NCBI GenBank assembly: GCA_022841475.1
Contig: JALHRJ010000013.1
Coordinates: 1 to 64,000, forward strand
Source: Cyclobacteriaceae bacterium
Lineage (GTDB): Bacteria > Bacteroidota > Bacteroidia > Cytophagales > Cyclobacteriaceae
DNA length: 64,000 nt
Direction of reading: 5' to 3'
The position numbers and the translations under genes are program-made. Below the pieces are notes generated by a model. The model did no database searches and had not been told where the DNA came from. It worked only from the letters and a program-made list of their open reading frames with translations. Positions 26,042 to 36,068 of this stretch are shown here, piece after piece; within the stretch, counting starts at the first letter, position 1, and each line of letters starts with the position of its first letter.

Positions 26042-26926
26042 TCAATATTTAATTTTTTCATCCTTATCCCATAAACCCCAGTAGGCACCCACATCACCTT
26101 CGGCACCCACTTTCCAGGATTCATCGAAGGAAGAAAAATAGAAAATTTCAATATTATCTTCCTTCGACCACTTTTGCGTATTGATGAAATACTTGATGAA
26201 ATTTTCATCGGATGGTATGGCGGCCCCGAAATTGGTGCCTTGACTCGGCCAACCCGTTTCGCTGATAATAACTGGCTTTCCTTTGGCAGCCCGTATTGCC
26301 CTGTTATACATTTCCTTCATATACAACAATGAATAGTCGATGTGACAACCTTCCCAATAGGGGTAGCAATTGGCAAGCACTACATCACATGCTGCAGTAA
26401 TTTGAGGCTTTACATCGAACTCAAAATACGCGTCCACATATCCAACTGGAATTGCGGGAATAGCCTGCTTCACTTTATTTATGAAGGCGATTAATTCATC
26501 TTCTGTCAAATCACCCCGGAGCATAACTTCATTTCCCACTGCGGCTATATCAACATATCCTTCTTTTGAAATCCTGATAAGGTTTTCTACTTCCTGCTGG
26601 TTGATCTTATCGTCATTGCCTAACCAGGCACCGACTAATGTTTTTATGCCATACTCTTTGGCAATTTTTGGAATCAGTTCGTTTCCTTCTGTACATGAAA
26701 ATGACCTAACCCAGTGGGTGTAGGGCTGAATGATTTCCATCCGTCTTCTGATCTGTTCCTCATTGATTATATCACCAGGCTTTTGCCCTTCGATGTATGG
26801 GCTAAAGCCGATGCCATGCATACCCGCATTCAAAACATTTCTAAACAGCTCACGCAAGGACTCTATCGTAGCGCCTTCATACGAAAGACCTGCTAACGAT
26901 AATAACTTTTCAGCTTTAGATGACAT
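26042..26926 (-). CDS. Cytoplasmic GH17 beta-1,3-glucan-active enzyme
   Basis: 294 aa, no signal peptide. Clan GH-A TIM barrel of family GH17: acid/base E133 in AVGNEVM, nucleophile E223 in ISETGWPSQG, plus the family's YVDAYFEF and ANCYPYWEG segments. GH17 enzymes act on beta-1,3-glucans as hydrolases or transglycosylases. It is a close relative of the GH17 domain fused to the transporter in the gene 2 bases upstream, clearly by tandem duplication. It is the last gene of the minus-strand unit that starts at the putative GH149 gene. Acting in the cytoplasm, it should process imported laminari-oligosaccharides. Confidence 0.9.
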   Translation of the reverse strand: MSSKAEKLLSLAGLSYEGATIESLRELFRNVLNAGMHGIGFSPYIEGQKPGDIINEEQIRRRMEIIQPYTHWVRSFSCTEGNELIPKIAKEYGIKTLVGAWLGNDDKINQQEVENLIRISKEGYVDIAAVGNEVMLRGDLTEDELIAFINKVKQAIPAIPVGYVDAYFEFDVKPQITAACDVVLANCYPYWEGCHIDYSLLYMKEMYNRAIRAAKGKPVIISETGWPSQGTNFGAAIPSDENFIKYFINTQKWSKEDNIEIFYFSSFDESWKVGAEGDVGAYWGLWDKDEKIKY

Positions 26927-26928
26927 AG

Positions 26929-29262
26929 TTACTTATATTTTAGATTTTCATTTTTATCCCATATTCCCCAACGTTGACCCACGTCTCCTTCGTGACGAAC
27001 TTTCCATGATTCATCAAATGATGAGAAATAGAACATCTCGATGTTATCTTGCTGAGACCACTTTTGGGTGTTTATAAAATATCTCATGGCATTATCTTGT
27101 GAAGGCTGAGCCTCATTGTTGCTCGATCCCTGATCGGGCCAACCGGTTTCGGTAATGATAACTTTTTTTCCACGCGCAGCTTCTTTCGCTACGGTGTACA
27201 TCTCCTTCAGATAGCCGGATGACTGATCGATGTGGCAACCTTCCCAGAACGGATAGCAGTTCGCCAAAACAACATCACAGGCATCTACCAGATCGGCATG
27301 TTCTTTAAACTGAAAATACGCATCCACATATCCGACCGGTATGTTGGGCAGTGCCTTCTTTACTTGCTGAATATAATTGAGCAATTCTTGTTTAGTTAAA
27401 TCATTGCGTAGCAGTACTTCGTTTCCTACTACGGCAATATCCACATATCCTTTTTTTGCCAGGTTGATTAATCCTTCGATCTCCCTATCGTTATTTGCTC
27501 TATTACTGTCAATCCAGGCGCCAGCCATAGTCTTCAGTCCTTTTTCCCGAGCTACTTTTGGAATAAACTCATTTCCTTCCGTGCACGAAAACGAGCGTAC
27601 CCATTTCGTATAAGGTGTAATGATTGCCATTCTTATTTGAATCTGATCCTCAGATAGCGTATCACCAATGTTTTGTCCCTCGCGGTATGGGCTAAAGCAA
27701 ATTCCGTGAAGTCCTTGGCTTAGCGTTTTGTCGAAAAGTTGCTTCGTTTCTGAATGGGATTTAGCTGTAAAGTCAACATCCGTTGCTAACGCTGAAATTT
27801 TACCAAGCGATAAAAACTTTTCTTTTTCATAATACGAAGATGATTTTTTTGTTTTGGCAGCTTCCCGCTTATCCAACTCTGCCCGTATCTCCCTGGAACG
27901 TTCTTCAGTCACATCATAATTTCGCATAACGTACATAGCTGTTAGCGTACCGAGAATAGGGAGTCCCGAGAAAAAGGCTCGCAACCCTTCAATAGCTCCT
28001 TCGGGCTGTGTGGCTGCTCCAGAATCAAACCCAACAACGCTCATGATTACACCACTTAATCCACCTGCAATGGCAAAACCAAATTTTACCATCCACCAAT
28101 AAATGGCTCCAAAGGTTCCTTCTCTTCTTAAGCCTGTGTTTATTTCATCCATATCAATTACATCGGCTGTCATCGACATCATCAATACAAATAGACTTCC
28201 AATACCGAATGAAAAAAACGGTAATGCAAAAATGAACATGTACGGTTTTCCTGGAATGAAGAGAAACCATAACATGATATAACCTATAACTGAGACACCT
28301 TGAGAAGCGATAAAGGCTCTCTTTTTACCAAACCTTTTCGATAATCGGGTAACAATTGGAATGACTAAAAAAGTGGTTCCTAGCGCGCCCAAACATCCAA
28401 AAAGTGTTGGCCAAATACCTGCTGCTCCGGCATCGCCACCAAAAAGATGGTATACGATAATAAAGAACGAAAATGCTGCGATCGTATTAAAAGCATTGAA
28501 AACCAAAAAGGTCGCGATGCAAAGTTGCCTAAAGGGTTTTAGTGCTAATGCTTCCTTAAAACTTGAAAGTATTGCTTTGAGGCTTCCTCCTATAGTCTTA
28601 ACGCTAAGCGGAGAGTAATTTTCATGAAGAGTCGACTTACTTTTAATAAATAGGGCAGGCACCATGGCGCAAAATGCAAATATGATACCCACCCACACGG
28701 CCAGTGTTCGGGTTGCTACATCCGCTGATTCAAAAAGGGTCTTGTCATACATGATCACCCAAAACCACGGGGCAATCACCCATGCCCATTGACCGATCCA
28801 TTGGGCCACCGCCATAATGCTGGTACGCTCATGAAAATCGTTGCTCATTTCATAGCCCATCGCCACGTATGGAACACTGAAAAGGGTGAGGCCTAAATAG
28901 AAGATAAATGACCAGATGATGAAATAGATAAAATTATATTCTACACCATTGGCTCTATACAATTGCCACATCACAATGAAGGCGAGCCCCATAAGAACAG
29001 ATCCCATGAAAACGTATTGTCTTCGTCTTCCCCATTTGGATTTTGTATTGTCGGAGATGAAGCCCATAATGGGGTCGGTAAACGCATCAAATATTCTGGG
29101 GAAAAAATATATCGTTCCCCACATCCAACCAGGGAAGCCAAGGTCTTGCACTAACACCACCATGAAGATACCCAGCACGGCAGGGAACATTTGATTGGCT
29201 AACATACCCACACCGAAGGCAACTTTTTGACCGAACGGAACCTGATTTGTAATCGTAGACAT
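26929..29262 (-). CDS. GPH-type sugar symporter fused to a C-terminal GH17 domain
   Basis: 777 aa from ATG 29262 (an in-frame ATG at 29325 would add a poor 21-residue leader). Residues ~8-447 are a 12-helix MFS_2/GPH-family (glycoside-pentoside-hexuronide:cation) symporter: FGQKVAFGVGML start, FDAFTDPIMGFISDNTKSKWGRRR loop between helices 2 and 3, and DVIDMDEINTGLRREGTFGA before helix 11. A charged linker (~448-485) leads to a complete GH17 domain with acid/base Glu in VVGNEVLLRNDL and nucleophile Glu in ITETGWPDQG. GPH carriers have both ends in the cytoplasm, so the hydrolase should sit at the inner mouth of the transporter. This suggests import coupled to cleavage or transglycosylation of beta-1,3-gluco-oligosaccharides. 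I know of no described example of this fusion. Confidence 0.9.
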   Translation of the reverse strand: MSTITNQVPFGQKVAFGVGMLANQMFPAVLGIFMVVLVQDLGFPGWMWGTIYFFPRIFDAFTDPIMGFISDNTKSKWGRRRQYVFMGSVLMGLAFIVMWQLYRANGVEYNFIYFIIWSFIFYLGLTLFSVPYVAMGYEMSNDFHERTSIMAVAQWIGQWAWVIAPWFWVIMYDKTLFESADVATRTLAVWVGIIFAFCAMVPALFIKSKSTLHENYSPLSVKTIGGSLKAILSSFKEALALKPFRQLCIATFLVFNAFNTIAAFSFFIIVYHLFGGDAGAAGIWPTLFGCLGALGTTFLVIPIVTRLSKRFGKKRAFIASQGVSVIGYIMLWFLFIPGKPYMFIFALPFFSFGIGSLFVLMMSMTADVIDMDEINTGLRREGTFGAIYWWMVKFGFAIAGGLSGVIMSVVGFDSGAATQPEGAIEGLRAFFSGLPILGTLTAMYVMRNYDVTEERSREIRAELDKREAAKTKKSSSYYEKEKFLSLGKISALATDVDFTAKSHSETKQLFDKTLSQGLHGICFSPYREGQNIGDTLSEDQIQIRMAIITPYTKWVRSFSCTEGNEFIPKVAREKGLKTMAGAWIDSNRANNDREIEGLINLAKKGYVDIAVVGNEVLLRNDLTKQELLNYIQQVKKALPNIPVGYVDAYFQFKEHADLVDACDVVLANCYPFWEGCHIDQSSGYLKEMYTVAKEAARGKKVIITETGWPDQGSSNNEAQPSQDNAMRYFINTQKWSQQDNIEMFYFSSFDESWKVRHEGDVGQRWGIWDKNENLKYK

Positions 29263-29326
29263 GGTTTTTATTTTAGATTGGAGGTATTTTTTTCTTTCTG
29301 AATAATCGTTTGAAGACCTGAACATT

Positions 29327-29390
29327 CCCTCACCCCGTCCTTCGTACCTCGGACACCCCTCTCCCCGGGGAGAGGGGCAGGGGTGAGGGG
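29327..29390. repeat. REP/REPIN-like palindromic element
   Basis: A 64-base GC-rich element in an AT-rich spacer. The outer arms CCCTCACCCC and GGGGTGAGGG (29327-29336 and 29380-29389) enclose a 22-bp perfect palindrome at 29356-29377, made of CCCCTCTCCCC and its complement. This form is known as a dispersed intergenic repeat in several bacterial phyla. It lies between the GH17 lipoprotein gene and the transporter fusion and may form an mRNA hairpin there. Confidence 0.85.
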
Positions 29391-29444
29391 ATAATTCTTT
29401 TCAGGCTCTTGCATTTTATTCTTCCTTGAATTTGATGATCAGAC

Positions 29445-30716
29445 TTATTTTACCGGTGGTGCCATAACTTCTTCCAAAAGTTTCTTTTCATCACCATTAA
29501 ATGTTTTTACAATCGGATTGCCACCCCTGGTAAGGTTATTAAAGACACCCTGATCGACTAACTCCCACAATGGATATTTAGCTTCACCTGAAAGTCCAAA
29601 TAGTCCAAAATGATTTTCAGAACCATTCGGATTTCCTGCGTCTTTCCACTGTTCATCAAAGGCTTCGAAATAAAAACAGGATATACCCTTAGCGTTCGTC
29701 CACTCACGCATGTGTTTGTAGTATCGACCTTGTTTGTACTCATCAGTAGCTCGTGATCCTTCTGGTCCATAAAAACCATCGGACACGGTTGCCCAACCCG
29801 TTTCACCAATGTGAATGGGTTTATCCACGCCCAGGCTTTTTACATACCTGGCAACAGAGTCGTATTGTGCTTTGGCAAACGCTACAGCACGTAGCATGGC
29901 CGCATCTGCTTTTTCAACTTCTGAATGTTTTGTTTCTTCCACAGGCACTCGCCAAAAGTCGGGATTGTAATGTGTGTTGTGATAAGGATACGTATGCATA
30001 GATATGTAATCCACCGCTTTGATTAGGTTCTCCAGATCTTTTGTGTGATAGGTGGAATCTCCACCTCCCCAGGAGGAAAAATCGTCAGAACTGGTTATCC
30101 AAAGTTCTTTGGAAAGTTTGCCTTCAGCCTTCAAAGATTGCAAGTGGTTAACCCACTTAAGGATAACAGCAGGCTGAACGTAATAGCTAGCCGCCCACTT
30201 TACCATCGCTTCATTGCCCACAGCTACGATTTTTACTATATCCGGATATTGATTAGCCAGTGCAACTGCGCGATTAATCTCGCCTTCATTCTGTTCACTT
30301 TCTATGTCGTGATCAGGCGTTTGATCGGTCCATGCATTTTTACAATCTATCCAGGCGCCCAGCATCACGTACATTTCAAAATCAGGATCAGCGCTCTTTA
30401 ACTCATGGATGGCCTTAAGTAAATTAGATGCATGGGGCAATTGAACATTGTAAGTCCTGACTATTTTAACTCCCATGGCAGATAAAATTTTCAGATCTTC
30501 TTTCAGTTGCTCAATGGTTGGCTGAATCTCTCTTGATTTTTCCCTGTAGCCTTCATAGCTCATGGCCAGGTAATTTGCGTTGCCTAAAATATCTTTTGCT
30601 GTCACTTCTTTTTGGTTAACTGGTTTATCTGACTGTCCTTCTGGTTGCCTATTGCTGCAAGAAATGCTTGCCGTTAAAATTATTCCGAAACAAAGTGCTA
30701 ATAGTTTAAAATTCAT
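29445..30716 (-). CDS. GH17 lipoprotein (outer envelope beta-1,3-glucanase/transglycosylase)
   Basis: 423 aa from the ATG at 30716, which gives a clean lipoprotein signal ending ASISC (Cys20); an upstream ATG at 30743 would add nine polar residues. GH17-type TIM barrel: SAMGVKIVRTYN early strand, acid/base E169 in AVGNEAM, MHTYPYH mid segment and nucleophile E305 in HIGETGW. It is more distant from the two cytoplasmic GH17 domains than they are from each other. Anchored in the envelope, it could cut beta-1,3-glucan before uptake. It sits between the GH3 gene and the transporter fusion. Confidence 0.9.
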   Translation of the reverse strand: MNFKLLALCFGIILTASISCSNRQPEGQSDKPVNQKEVTAKDILGNANYLAMSYEGYREKSREIQPTIEQLKEDLKILSAMGVKIVRTYNVQLPHASNLLKAIHELKSADPDFEMYVMLGAWIDCKNAWTDQTPDHDIESEQNEGEINRAVALANQYPDIVKIVAVGNEAMVKWAASYYVQPAVILKWVNHLQSLKAEGKLSKELWITSSDDFSSWGGGDSTYHTKDLENLIKAVDYISMHTYPYHNTHYNPDFWRVPVEETKHSEVEKADAAMLRAVAFAKAQYDSVARYVKSLGVDKPIHIGETGWATVSDGFYGPEGSRATDEYKQGRYYKHMREWTNAKGISCFYFEAFDEQWKDAGNPNGSENHFGLFGLSGEAKYPLWELVDQGVFNNLTRGGNPIVKTFNGDEKKLLEEVMAPPVK

Positions 30717-30769
30717 AGTGATGTCATTTGTTTCTGCCTTCATATAAATCTATTCTTCGTACATACAGA

Positions 30770-32506
30770 TTATTTATAGTTCAAGCCATATCCGATAGGA
30801 TAAAGCGGTTTTATCCCGCTGTCCCAAAAGTTGGGACCATACTTACCATTATAATCTGCTTCTGATTTTGGCCAGGAATGGGGAAGCTTTCCCTTAAAAT
30901 CATATTCGCCAAACAACGCTTCAGCAATGCCATCGCCCTCAGAACCAGGTAGCCATGCTGCGACAAATGCATTGGATTGTTCTATTTGTTTGGTGACTAC
31001 CAACGGTCTTCCCGAAATCAAAACCACTACCACCTTGATTCCTTTTTCAACATAGTGGCCAATTAATTTTTGGTGAGCGTCCGAAAGCGTAAGCTGATAC
31101 TTGTTCATCTCACCGCCAATGTCTCCGAAAAATTCAGCGTAGGGAGTTTCTCCAACAACAATCACGGCTACATCCACATTGTCAGGGTTGGCACTACCAT
31201 CATGATCGTATATAACTTCTTGTGTTGAAAATTTCCTAATGCCTTCCAGAATAGAAGTAGCGTCTTTGTAATTTTCAGTTGTTCCTTGCCAGTTCACAGT
31301 CCACCCACCGGATTGCAACCCTGTGTTATCTCCAAATTCACCAACTACTACAATCTTAGAAGCTTTCCTTAACGGTAATGTGTCGTTATCATTTTTGAGG
31401 AGCACCAAAGATTCGCGCACTGCTTGTCGCGCTACCTCCCGATGTTTCTTGATTCCAATTTTCTTAATCAATTTTTTATCAGGAAAAGGATTATCAAATA
31501 GTCCAACCCGGAATTTCTGTCGCAAAATCCTGCGCACCGCATCGTCAATTCTGGATTGTGGAATCACTCCATTCAACACGGCATTTCGTACACCCTCCTG
31601 AAACATGCCAAGATCTCCGTCCACCGCCATCACTACATCGATACCGGCATTGATGATCTCTGTTTCCCCAAAACGTGAGTAGGCCTTCCAATCGGAAACA
31701 ACAATACCATCAAAATGCAAACTCTCTTTTAAAAGATCGGTGATCATCGCTTTGTGCGCATGCATAGAAATACCATCCAACTTATTAAACGAAGCCATTA
31801 CGGATCCTACGCCTGCTTCAATAGCTGCCTGATAGGGTGGTAGCAGGCGCTGTTGAACTTCTTCCAGACTCAAGGTGGTGTTGCCGCCTTCCACTCCAAA
31901 ATCAGTTGCTCCGTCTCCAATAAAATGTTTGGCAGTAGCCATCACGGTGAATGGTTCAGTGAGACCCTGATGTCCACGCACGGAGGCTTTTGTTAATTCA
32001 GTTGTAATTTCTGTGATTTCAGAGAATGCCTCATAAACCCGGCCCCACTTTTCATTAAATGGAATTGCTACGCATGGTGAAAAGACCCAATTAAATCCGG
32101 TGGCCTTCGACTCGATGGCGGTAATAGTCGCAATCTTTTCTACCAGGTCGGCATTTCTTGAAGCGCCTAAACCAATATTGTGCGGAAAGATTGTAGCGCC
32201 TTCATAGGTATTCTGACCATGCACCGCATCCACACCAAACAGCAAAGGTATACCCAGGCGGGTATCCAGAGCTTGCTCCTGCATGTCGATGAATTTGTCT
32301 TGCCATTCGGTAGCATCGTTGCCAGGGAGTGGGCCTTGTGTGTGTATGACCGAGCCAATGTACTTTGCCTTTATATCTTCAAGAGTGATGTCATCAAAAT
32401 GCCGTACCTGTGTCATTTGACCTATCTTCTCATCGAGGGTCATCTGCGCCAGCAAGGAATCAACTTTTTGCTCCAGGAGTGTGTTGGTTTTTATTTTTTT
32501 ATCCAT
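30770..32506 (-). CDS. GH3 beta-glucosidase / exo-beta-glucanase, cytoplasmic
   Basis: 578 aa, two-domain GH3 of the barley ExoI type. The N-terminal barrel contains GVDAVHGQNTYEGATIFPHN, AKHFIGDG and the nucleophile D272 in VVSDWKAYSRF. The C-terminal domain contains the probable acid/base E458 in GETPYAEFFGD. No signal peptide is visible, unlike most periplasmic GH3 enzymes of Bacteroidota, so it should act on imported oligosaccharides to release glucose. It is 63 bases after the putative GH149 gene. Confidence 0.92.
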   Translation of the reverse strand: MDKKIKTNTLLEQKVDSLLAQMTLDEKIGQMTQVRHFDDITLEDIKAKYIGSVIHTQGPLPGNDATEWQDKFIDMQEQALDTRLGIPLLFGVDAVHGQNTYEGATIFPHNIGLGASRNADLVEKIATITAIESKATGFNWVFSPCVAIPFNEKWGRVYEAFSEITEITTELTKASVRGHQGLTEPFTVMATAKHFIGDGATDFGVEGGNTTLSLEEVQQRLLPPYQAAIEAGVGSVMASFNKLDGISMHAHKAMITDLLKESLHFDGIVVSDWKAYSRFGETEIINAGIDVVMAVDGDLGMFQEGVRNAVLNGVIPQSRIDDAVRRILRQKFRVGLFDNPFPDKKLIKKIGIKKHREVARQAVRESLVLLKNDNDTLPLRKASKIVVVGEFGDNTGLQSGGWTVNWQGTTENYKDATSILEGIRKFSTQEVIYDHDGSANPDNVDVAVIVVGETPYAEFFGDIGGEMNKYQLTLSDAHQKLIGHYVEKGIKVVVVLISGRPLVVTKQIEQSNAFVAAWLPGSEGDGIAEALFGEYDFKGKLPHSWPKSEADYNGKYGPNFWDSGIKPLYPIGYGLNYK

Positions 32507-32569
32507 CCGTTGATTACCTCTAGAAAATAAATATTTATGTCAAAGCCTTACTATGCTAACCAACAACCT

Positions 32570-35500
32570 CTACCTCAACATCCCTTGATTAATATGAACT
32601 ACTATTCGAATAACATCTCCCGTTCTATCAAATATTTTCTGACTAGTCGATCTATCAAGACTCAAACTTTCAGATTTTGAAACGCTACCATTCAAAACTA
32701 ATTCAAGTCTATTTTTATCAGCTAGTTTATAGATAACCGGCACCTGGCAGTAAGTGAAACACAATGATTTTTCTTCCAACGGCAATTCAATTGTTTTTCC
32801 CTGTACATCTACATACTTAAAGAGTTGTTTCTTAGATAAGAATTCAGTTTTCCTCAGCATATGTGGACTAAATGAAAGCTGGCCATCCTTTACAACTACA
32901 CCTAACTCTCCAAAGCGTGATAAAATATCTTCTTTTACCTGGCCCGTCATTCCGGGTTGTTGAGCGCCCTTGTTGGCTGGTGTATGTGAATAGGGGTCTG
33001 TAGGGAATGCTCCATAAAGAGTGGGAGATTTGTGAATGCCAATGCCTTCATTAATCTCATAGTAATGCATCAGCAGTTTACCAACCAGGCTTTCGTTCTC
33101 CTGATCCTCAATTGCTTTGAGGCAACATTCCTGCACGGCCAATTGCAGTTTGGAAACCATGTGCCAATAAATGGATCCTAATCCTTCGTAGCCATAGAAA
33201 GTACCTGACCTTCCGGTAAAAGCTTTATGGTTAAATATTTTTTCAAAGATGTTCAGCACTTCCTCTTTGTCAGAAGGTGTTATCGGATAGTGCCTGCTTT
33301 CCAATTCCTCCAAAGCGTTTCGAAGATCAGATGCGTTTTTGAAATTACCGTTGAAGTGATAACCACCCTGGGTATCTTGTTCAACAATTCGGCTGTTGCC
33401 ATCCTTTACTAGATTAGTCAACAGGGTTGACTTTGTTATCACCGATTTGGGAATATTATTCTTCTTCAGAAAACCCGGTAAATCTTTGTTAGGATAAAGC
33501 AGGTAACTATACTGATCTTCTCTGAACAACGCACTCGTTTTTAAACCGTCCAGCGTTTCAAGAACTTCTTTTGATGTCAAATAACCAGCGCTCAACACGG
33601 CCACCTGGCCCTCGAGCATTTCGCTGAGATGGGCGATAGAAACTTCTTGACCGTTTTCAACCGTCATCAAATTGTAAGAATGATATAGGTTATCTGTTCT
33701 CTTATTAGCACGAATAGTATGCTCGAGATAATTCAGGCATAGCGTAGAAAACCCAATCAGGTCTTTTACGGGTACTATCCTTCGCTGATCACTAAACGAT
33801 TGATCGTAGATCCGCGCTCTGTAATTACTGCCAGCCAGTCCCAACCCATCCAGAATTTTTTTACGGTCTTTGTTAGAGATTGATCCGGCAAGCAAGTGTT
33901 GATTTTTCGAAAGTGTATCTCTACTGTTTTCAAAAAAGACAAGTAATTCTTCGGAAATTCTAACCTCATTAATTTCACTTCGTTCAAGGAGATCTTTAAA
34001 AAAAGTTACAAACCTTCTCAGGTAGCAGAGTGTCACTACCGATACACCATTTCCCACCAACGCATTGTTGGCGTCATTCCATTCGGGACGTTGGGTATTC
34101 ATCCAAATGCCACCCTCTGGAATGAAATTGGAGATCTTGGCTAATACTGTAGCGAGAATTTTTTCAATAAAATTGACATGATGGATGACGCCCTTACTAT
34201 TTTGAAGTAAGGCACTATCAGCACCTAAGATTGACCAGCGTTCTTGTATCGTGTGGTCAAGCTTTCTATCAAAATCAATCGTATCCTTAGGATTCTTTAG
34301 TATGTCTTCGTAACGTTTTATTTTATACGGCACATTGGCATACACAAAAATGTCCTCATTAAAATAGCTTGCCAGTCTTCCGGGTGCATAACTTTCAGAA
34401 AATTCCAGAAACTTTAACAGATAGATAATTTGATGATCGCCCCAATAGCCGATGTAAGACCAGGGATCATCGGCTTCAATTCTTTCCCAGTCGATACCAT
34501 TCTTGGTGATCCGATAAGGATTATATCCATCGAACGTTGAGGCATTTAAGAACTTGAAGATCATACCTTCAATAAACTCCGGATAGGAGTGAGCCAATGC
34601 TTCCCAGTTCTGAAAAATATCTCTCCAGTTTCCGGCATAGTCCAGCACTTTTGATCCGTCCGATTCATTGCGGGTATTGATGGAGAATTGATTCCAGGGT
34701 CTGCTGGGATCACCATGTCTTCGGCTAAACTTTAATGGCAAATATTCCAGACTCAAACGTGTAAAGTCGGTGTCGTCAGATTTTAATGCAAGATCTTTTA
34801 ATGCAGCAAGTGAGAACTGGTTGGGAAGATTTTGGATACTTTCTTTATGACGTTCAAAGACTTGTTGATTCGCTTTTGATAGATAATTTCTTAGATCACC
34901 TTTTTCAATTTGATAGTTGTTATCAAAGATGCCACCCCGCATGATGTTAAACATCGCATTATTAAAGTGTCTGGTATCTCTGAGTCTGTCTGTTGTTAAT
35001 TGCAAGCCATCCGCAGCTGCATTAAGTCGAATGAGCTGTTCCGTTCCTGATTCAACGTCTTCTTCAATTCTGACTACAAGATGATTTTCGCTTTTTATAG
35101 CTTTCGATAAGTCTATAATTTGTGAGGCGTTTTGATTAACATCGGCCACAATCATCCAATCTTTTTTACTTTTCGCTTCAAGTAAAATATCGGCTTGGAT
35201 AAAGTAGGCACCCTTTTCTGCTTTGATGTCTGTTTCTTCTTTAACAAGAACTCCTTTTCTGAAACTATCGAGTTGCAAAGAGGATAGGAGACGCATTGAA
35301 TTTTCCAGTCCGATTGACCAGGCAATAGTTGCCTTTAACGCTTCACTCGGCTCGGCCTTGTCAACGATAATAGCACTCAATGCGAAGATTCCTATTCCGC
35401 TCTCTTTTTCTAGTTCACTTCTTTTGTAAGCATCTACCAGGTTGCTTCGGTGGCTTTGAAGTGCGCTGCCAACACCATAAGGCATAATATTTTGAATGCC

Positions 35501-35974
35501 ATCGAGAACAGAAATTTTCACCTCCGTTGCATTTCCATTTATCAATCTGCTGTTTCTGACAAAACCGTAGTTATTGCTTGTACTCCATTGATATTGGAAG
35601 GTCAGGTTGAAATCGCGATTGATTTCTTCAAATAGAATCTTATTGCCATAGACACTCTTGTAAAGGTTTCGCTGCAGGTCATGCACGTTGGCATAGTGAA
35701 TGGAAAAGGGTTCCCACAGATATGATTTGCCATCCTTTTGAATGCGGAAAATTGTTTTCGATCCGGTGAGTTCGGAAGATTCTATGATTTTGTCATCGGT
35801 ATAATACGGAAACAAAGCATATTCAGCATTCTTTCTACCCGCACTCAATCCGCCATTGCTGCCAATAAACATCCAGTGGTTAGCGTCACTTAAGATGCTC
35901 ATGAAAAACGGTCGCATCTTGTCGACATTCGAAATCTGATAGTAGTATTCGTTGTCTATACAAACCTGATCCAT
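32570..35974 (-). CDS. Probable GH149 beta-1,3-oligoglucan phosphorylase
   Basis: 1134 aa, no signal peptide. The large size, the opening with GSNGGLSAGRKNAEYALFPYY, the central PSRPWNQFSIN, NWRDIFQNWEAL and WSYIGYWGDHQIIYLLKFLE stretches, and the all-alpha toroid look of the second half fit the GH94-like phosphorylases, specifically GH149. GH149 enzymes phosphorolyse beta-1,3-oligoglucans to alpha-glucose-1-phosphate and are about this long. The neighbours (GH17, GH3, GH16) are the expected context. I cannot identify the catalytic Asp with certainty. It is the first gene of a minus-strand unit, separated from the upstream unit by a terminator. Alternatives are GH161 or GH94, less likely given length. 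Confidence 0.72.
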   Translation of the reverse strand: MDQVCIDNEYYYQISNVDKMRPFFMSILSDANHWMFIGSNGGLSAGRKNAEYALFPYYTDDKIIESSELTGSKTIFRIQKDGKSYLWEPFSIHYANVHDLQRNLYKSVYGNKILFEEINRDFNLTFQYQWSTSNNYGFVRNSRLINGNATEVKISVLDGIQNIMPYGVGSALQSHRSNLVDAYKRSELEKESGIGIFALSAIIVDKAEPSEALKATIAWSIGLENSMRLLSSLQLDSFRKGVLVKEETDIKAEKGAYFIQADILLEAKSKKDWMIVADVNQNASQIIDLSKAIKSENHLVVRIEEDVESGTEQLIRLNAAADGLQLTTDRLRDTRHFNNAMFNIMRGGIFDNNYQIEKGDLRNYLSKANQQVFERHKESIQNLPNQFSLAALKDLALKSDDTDFTRLSLEYLPLKFSRRHGDPSRPWNQFSINTRNESDGSKVLDYAGNWRDIFQNWEALAHSYPEFIEGMIFKFLNASTFDGYNPYRITKNGIDWERIEADDPWSYIGYWGDHQIIYLLKFLEFSESYAPGRLASYFNEDIFVYANVPYKIKRYEDILKNPKDTIDFDRKLDHTIQERWSILGADSALLQNSKGVIHHVNFIEKILATVLAKISNFIPEGGIWMNTQRPEWNDANNALVGNGVSVVTLCYLRRFVTFFKDLLERSEINEVRISEELLVFFENSRDTLSKNQHLLAGSISNKDRKKILDGLGLAGSNYRARIYDQSFSDQRRIVPVKDLIGFSTLCLNYLEHTIRANKRTDNLYHSYNLMTVENGQEVSIAHLSEMLEGQVAVLSAGYLTSKEVLETLDGLKTSALFREDQYSYLLYPNKDLPGFLKKNNIPKSVITKSTLLTNLVKDGNSRIVEQDTQGGYHFNGNFKNASDLRNALEELESRHYPITPSDKEEVLNIFEKIFNHKAFTGRSGTFYGYEGLGSIYWHMVSKLQLAVQECCLKAIEDQENESLVGKLLMHYYEINEGIGIHKSPTLYGAFPTDPYSHTPANKGAQQPGMTGQVKEDILSRFGELGVVVKDGQLSFSPHMLRKTEFLSKKQLFKYVDVQGKTIELPLEEKSLCFTYCQVPVIYKLADKNRLELVLNGSVSKSESLSLDRSTSQKIFDRTGDVIRIVVHINQGMLR

Positions 35975-36068
35975 GGTGTATTTTCGATAAGTAGTTAGGT
36001 TCTTTATTGATTTTATTTATTCACAGCGGGCTCTTCGTTTTTCAAATCAGCAACTCTTAAACTTAAAA

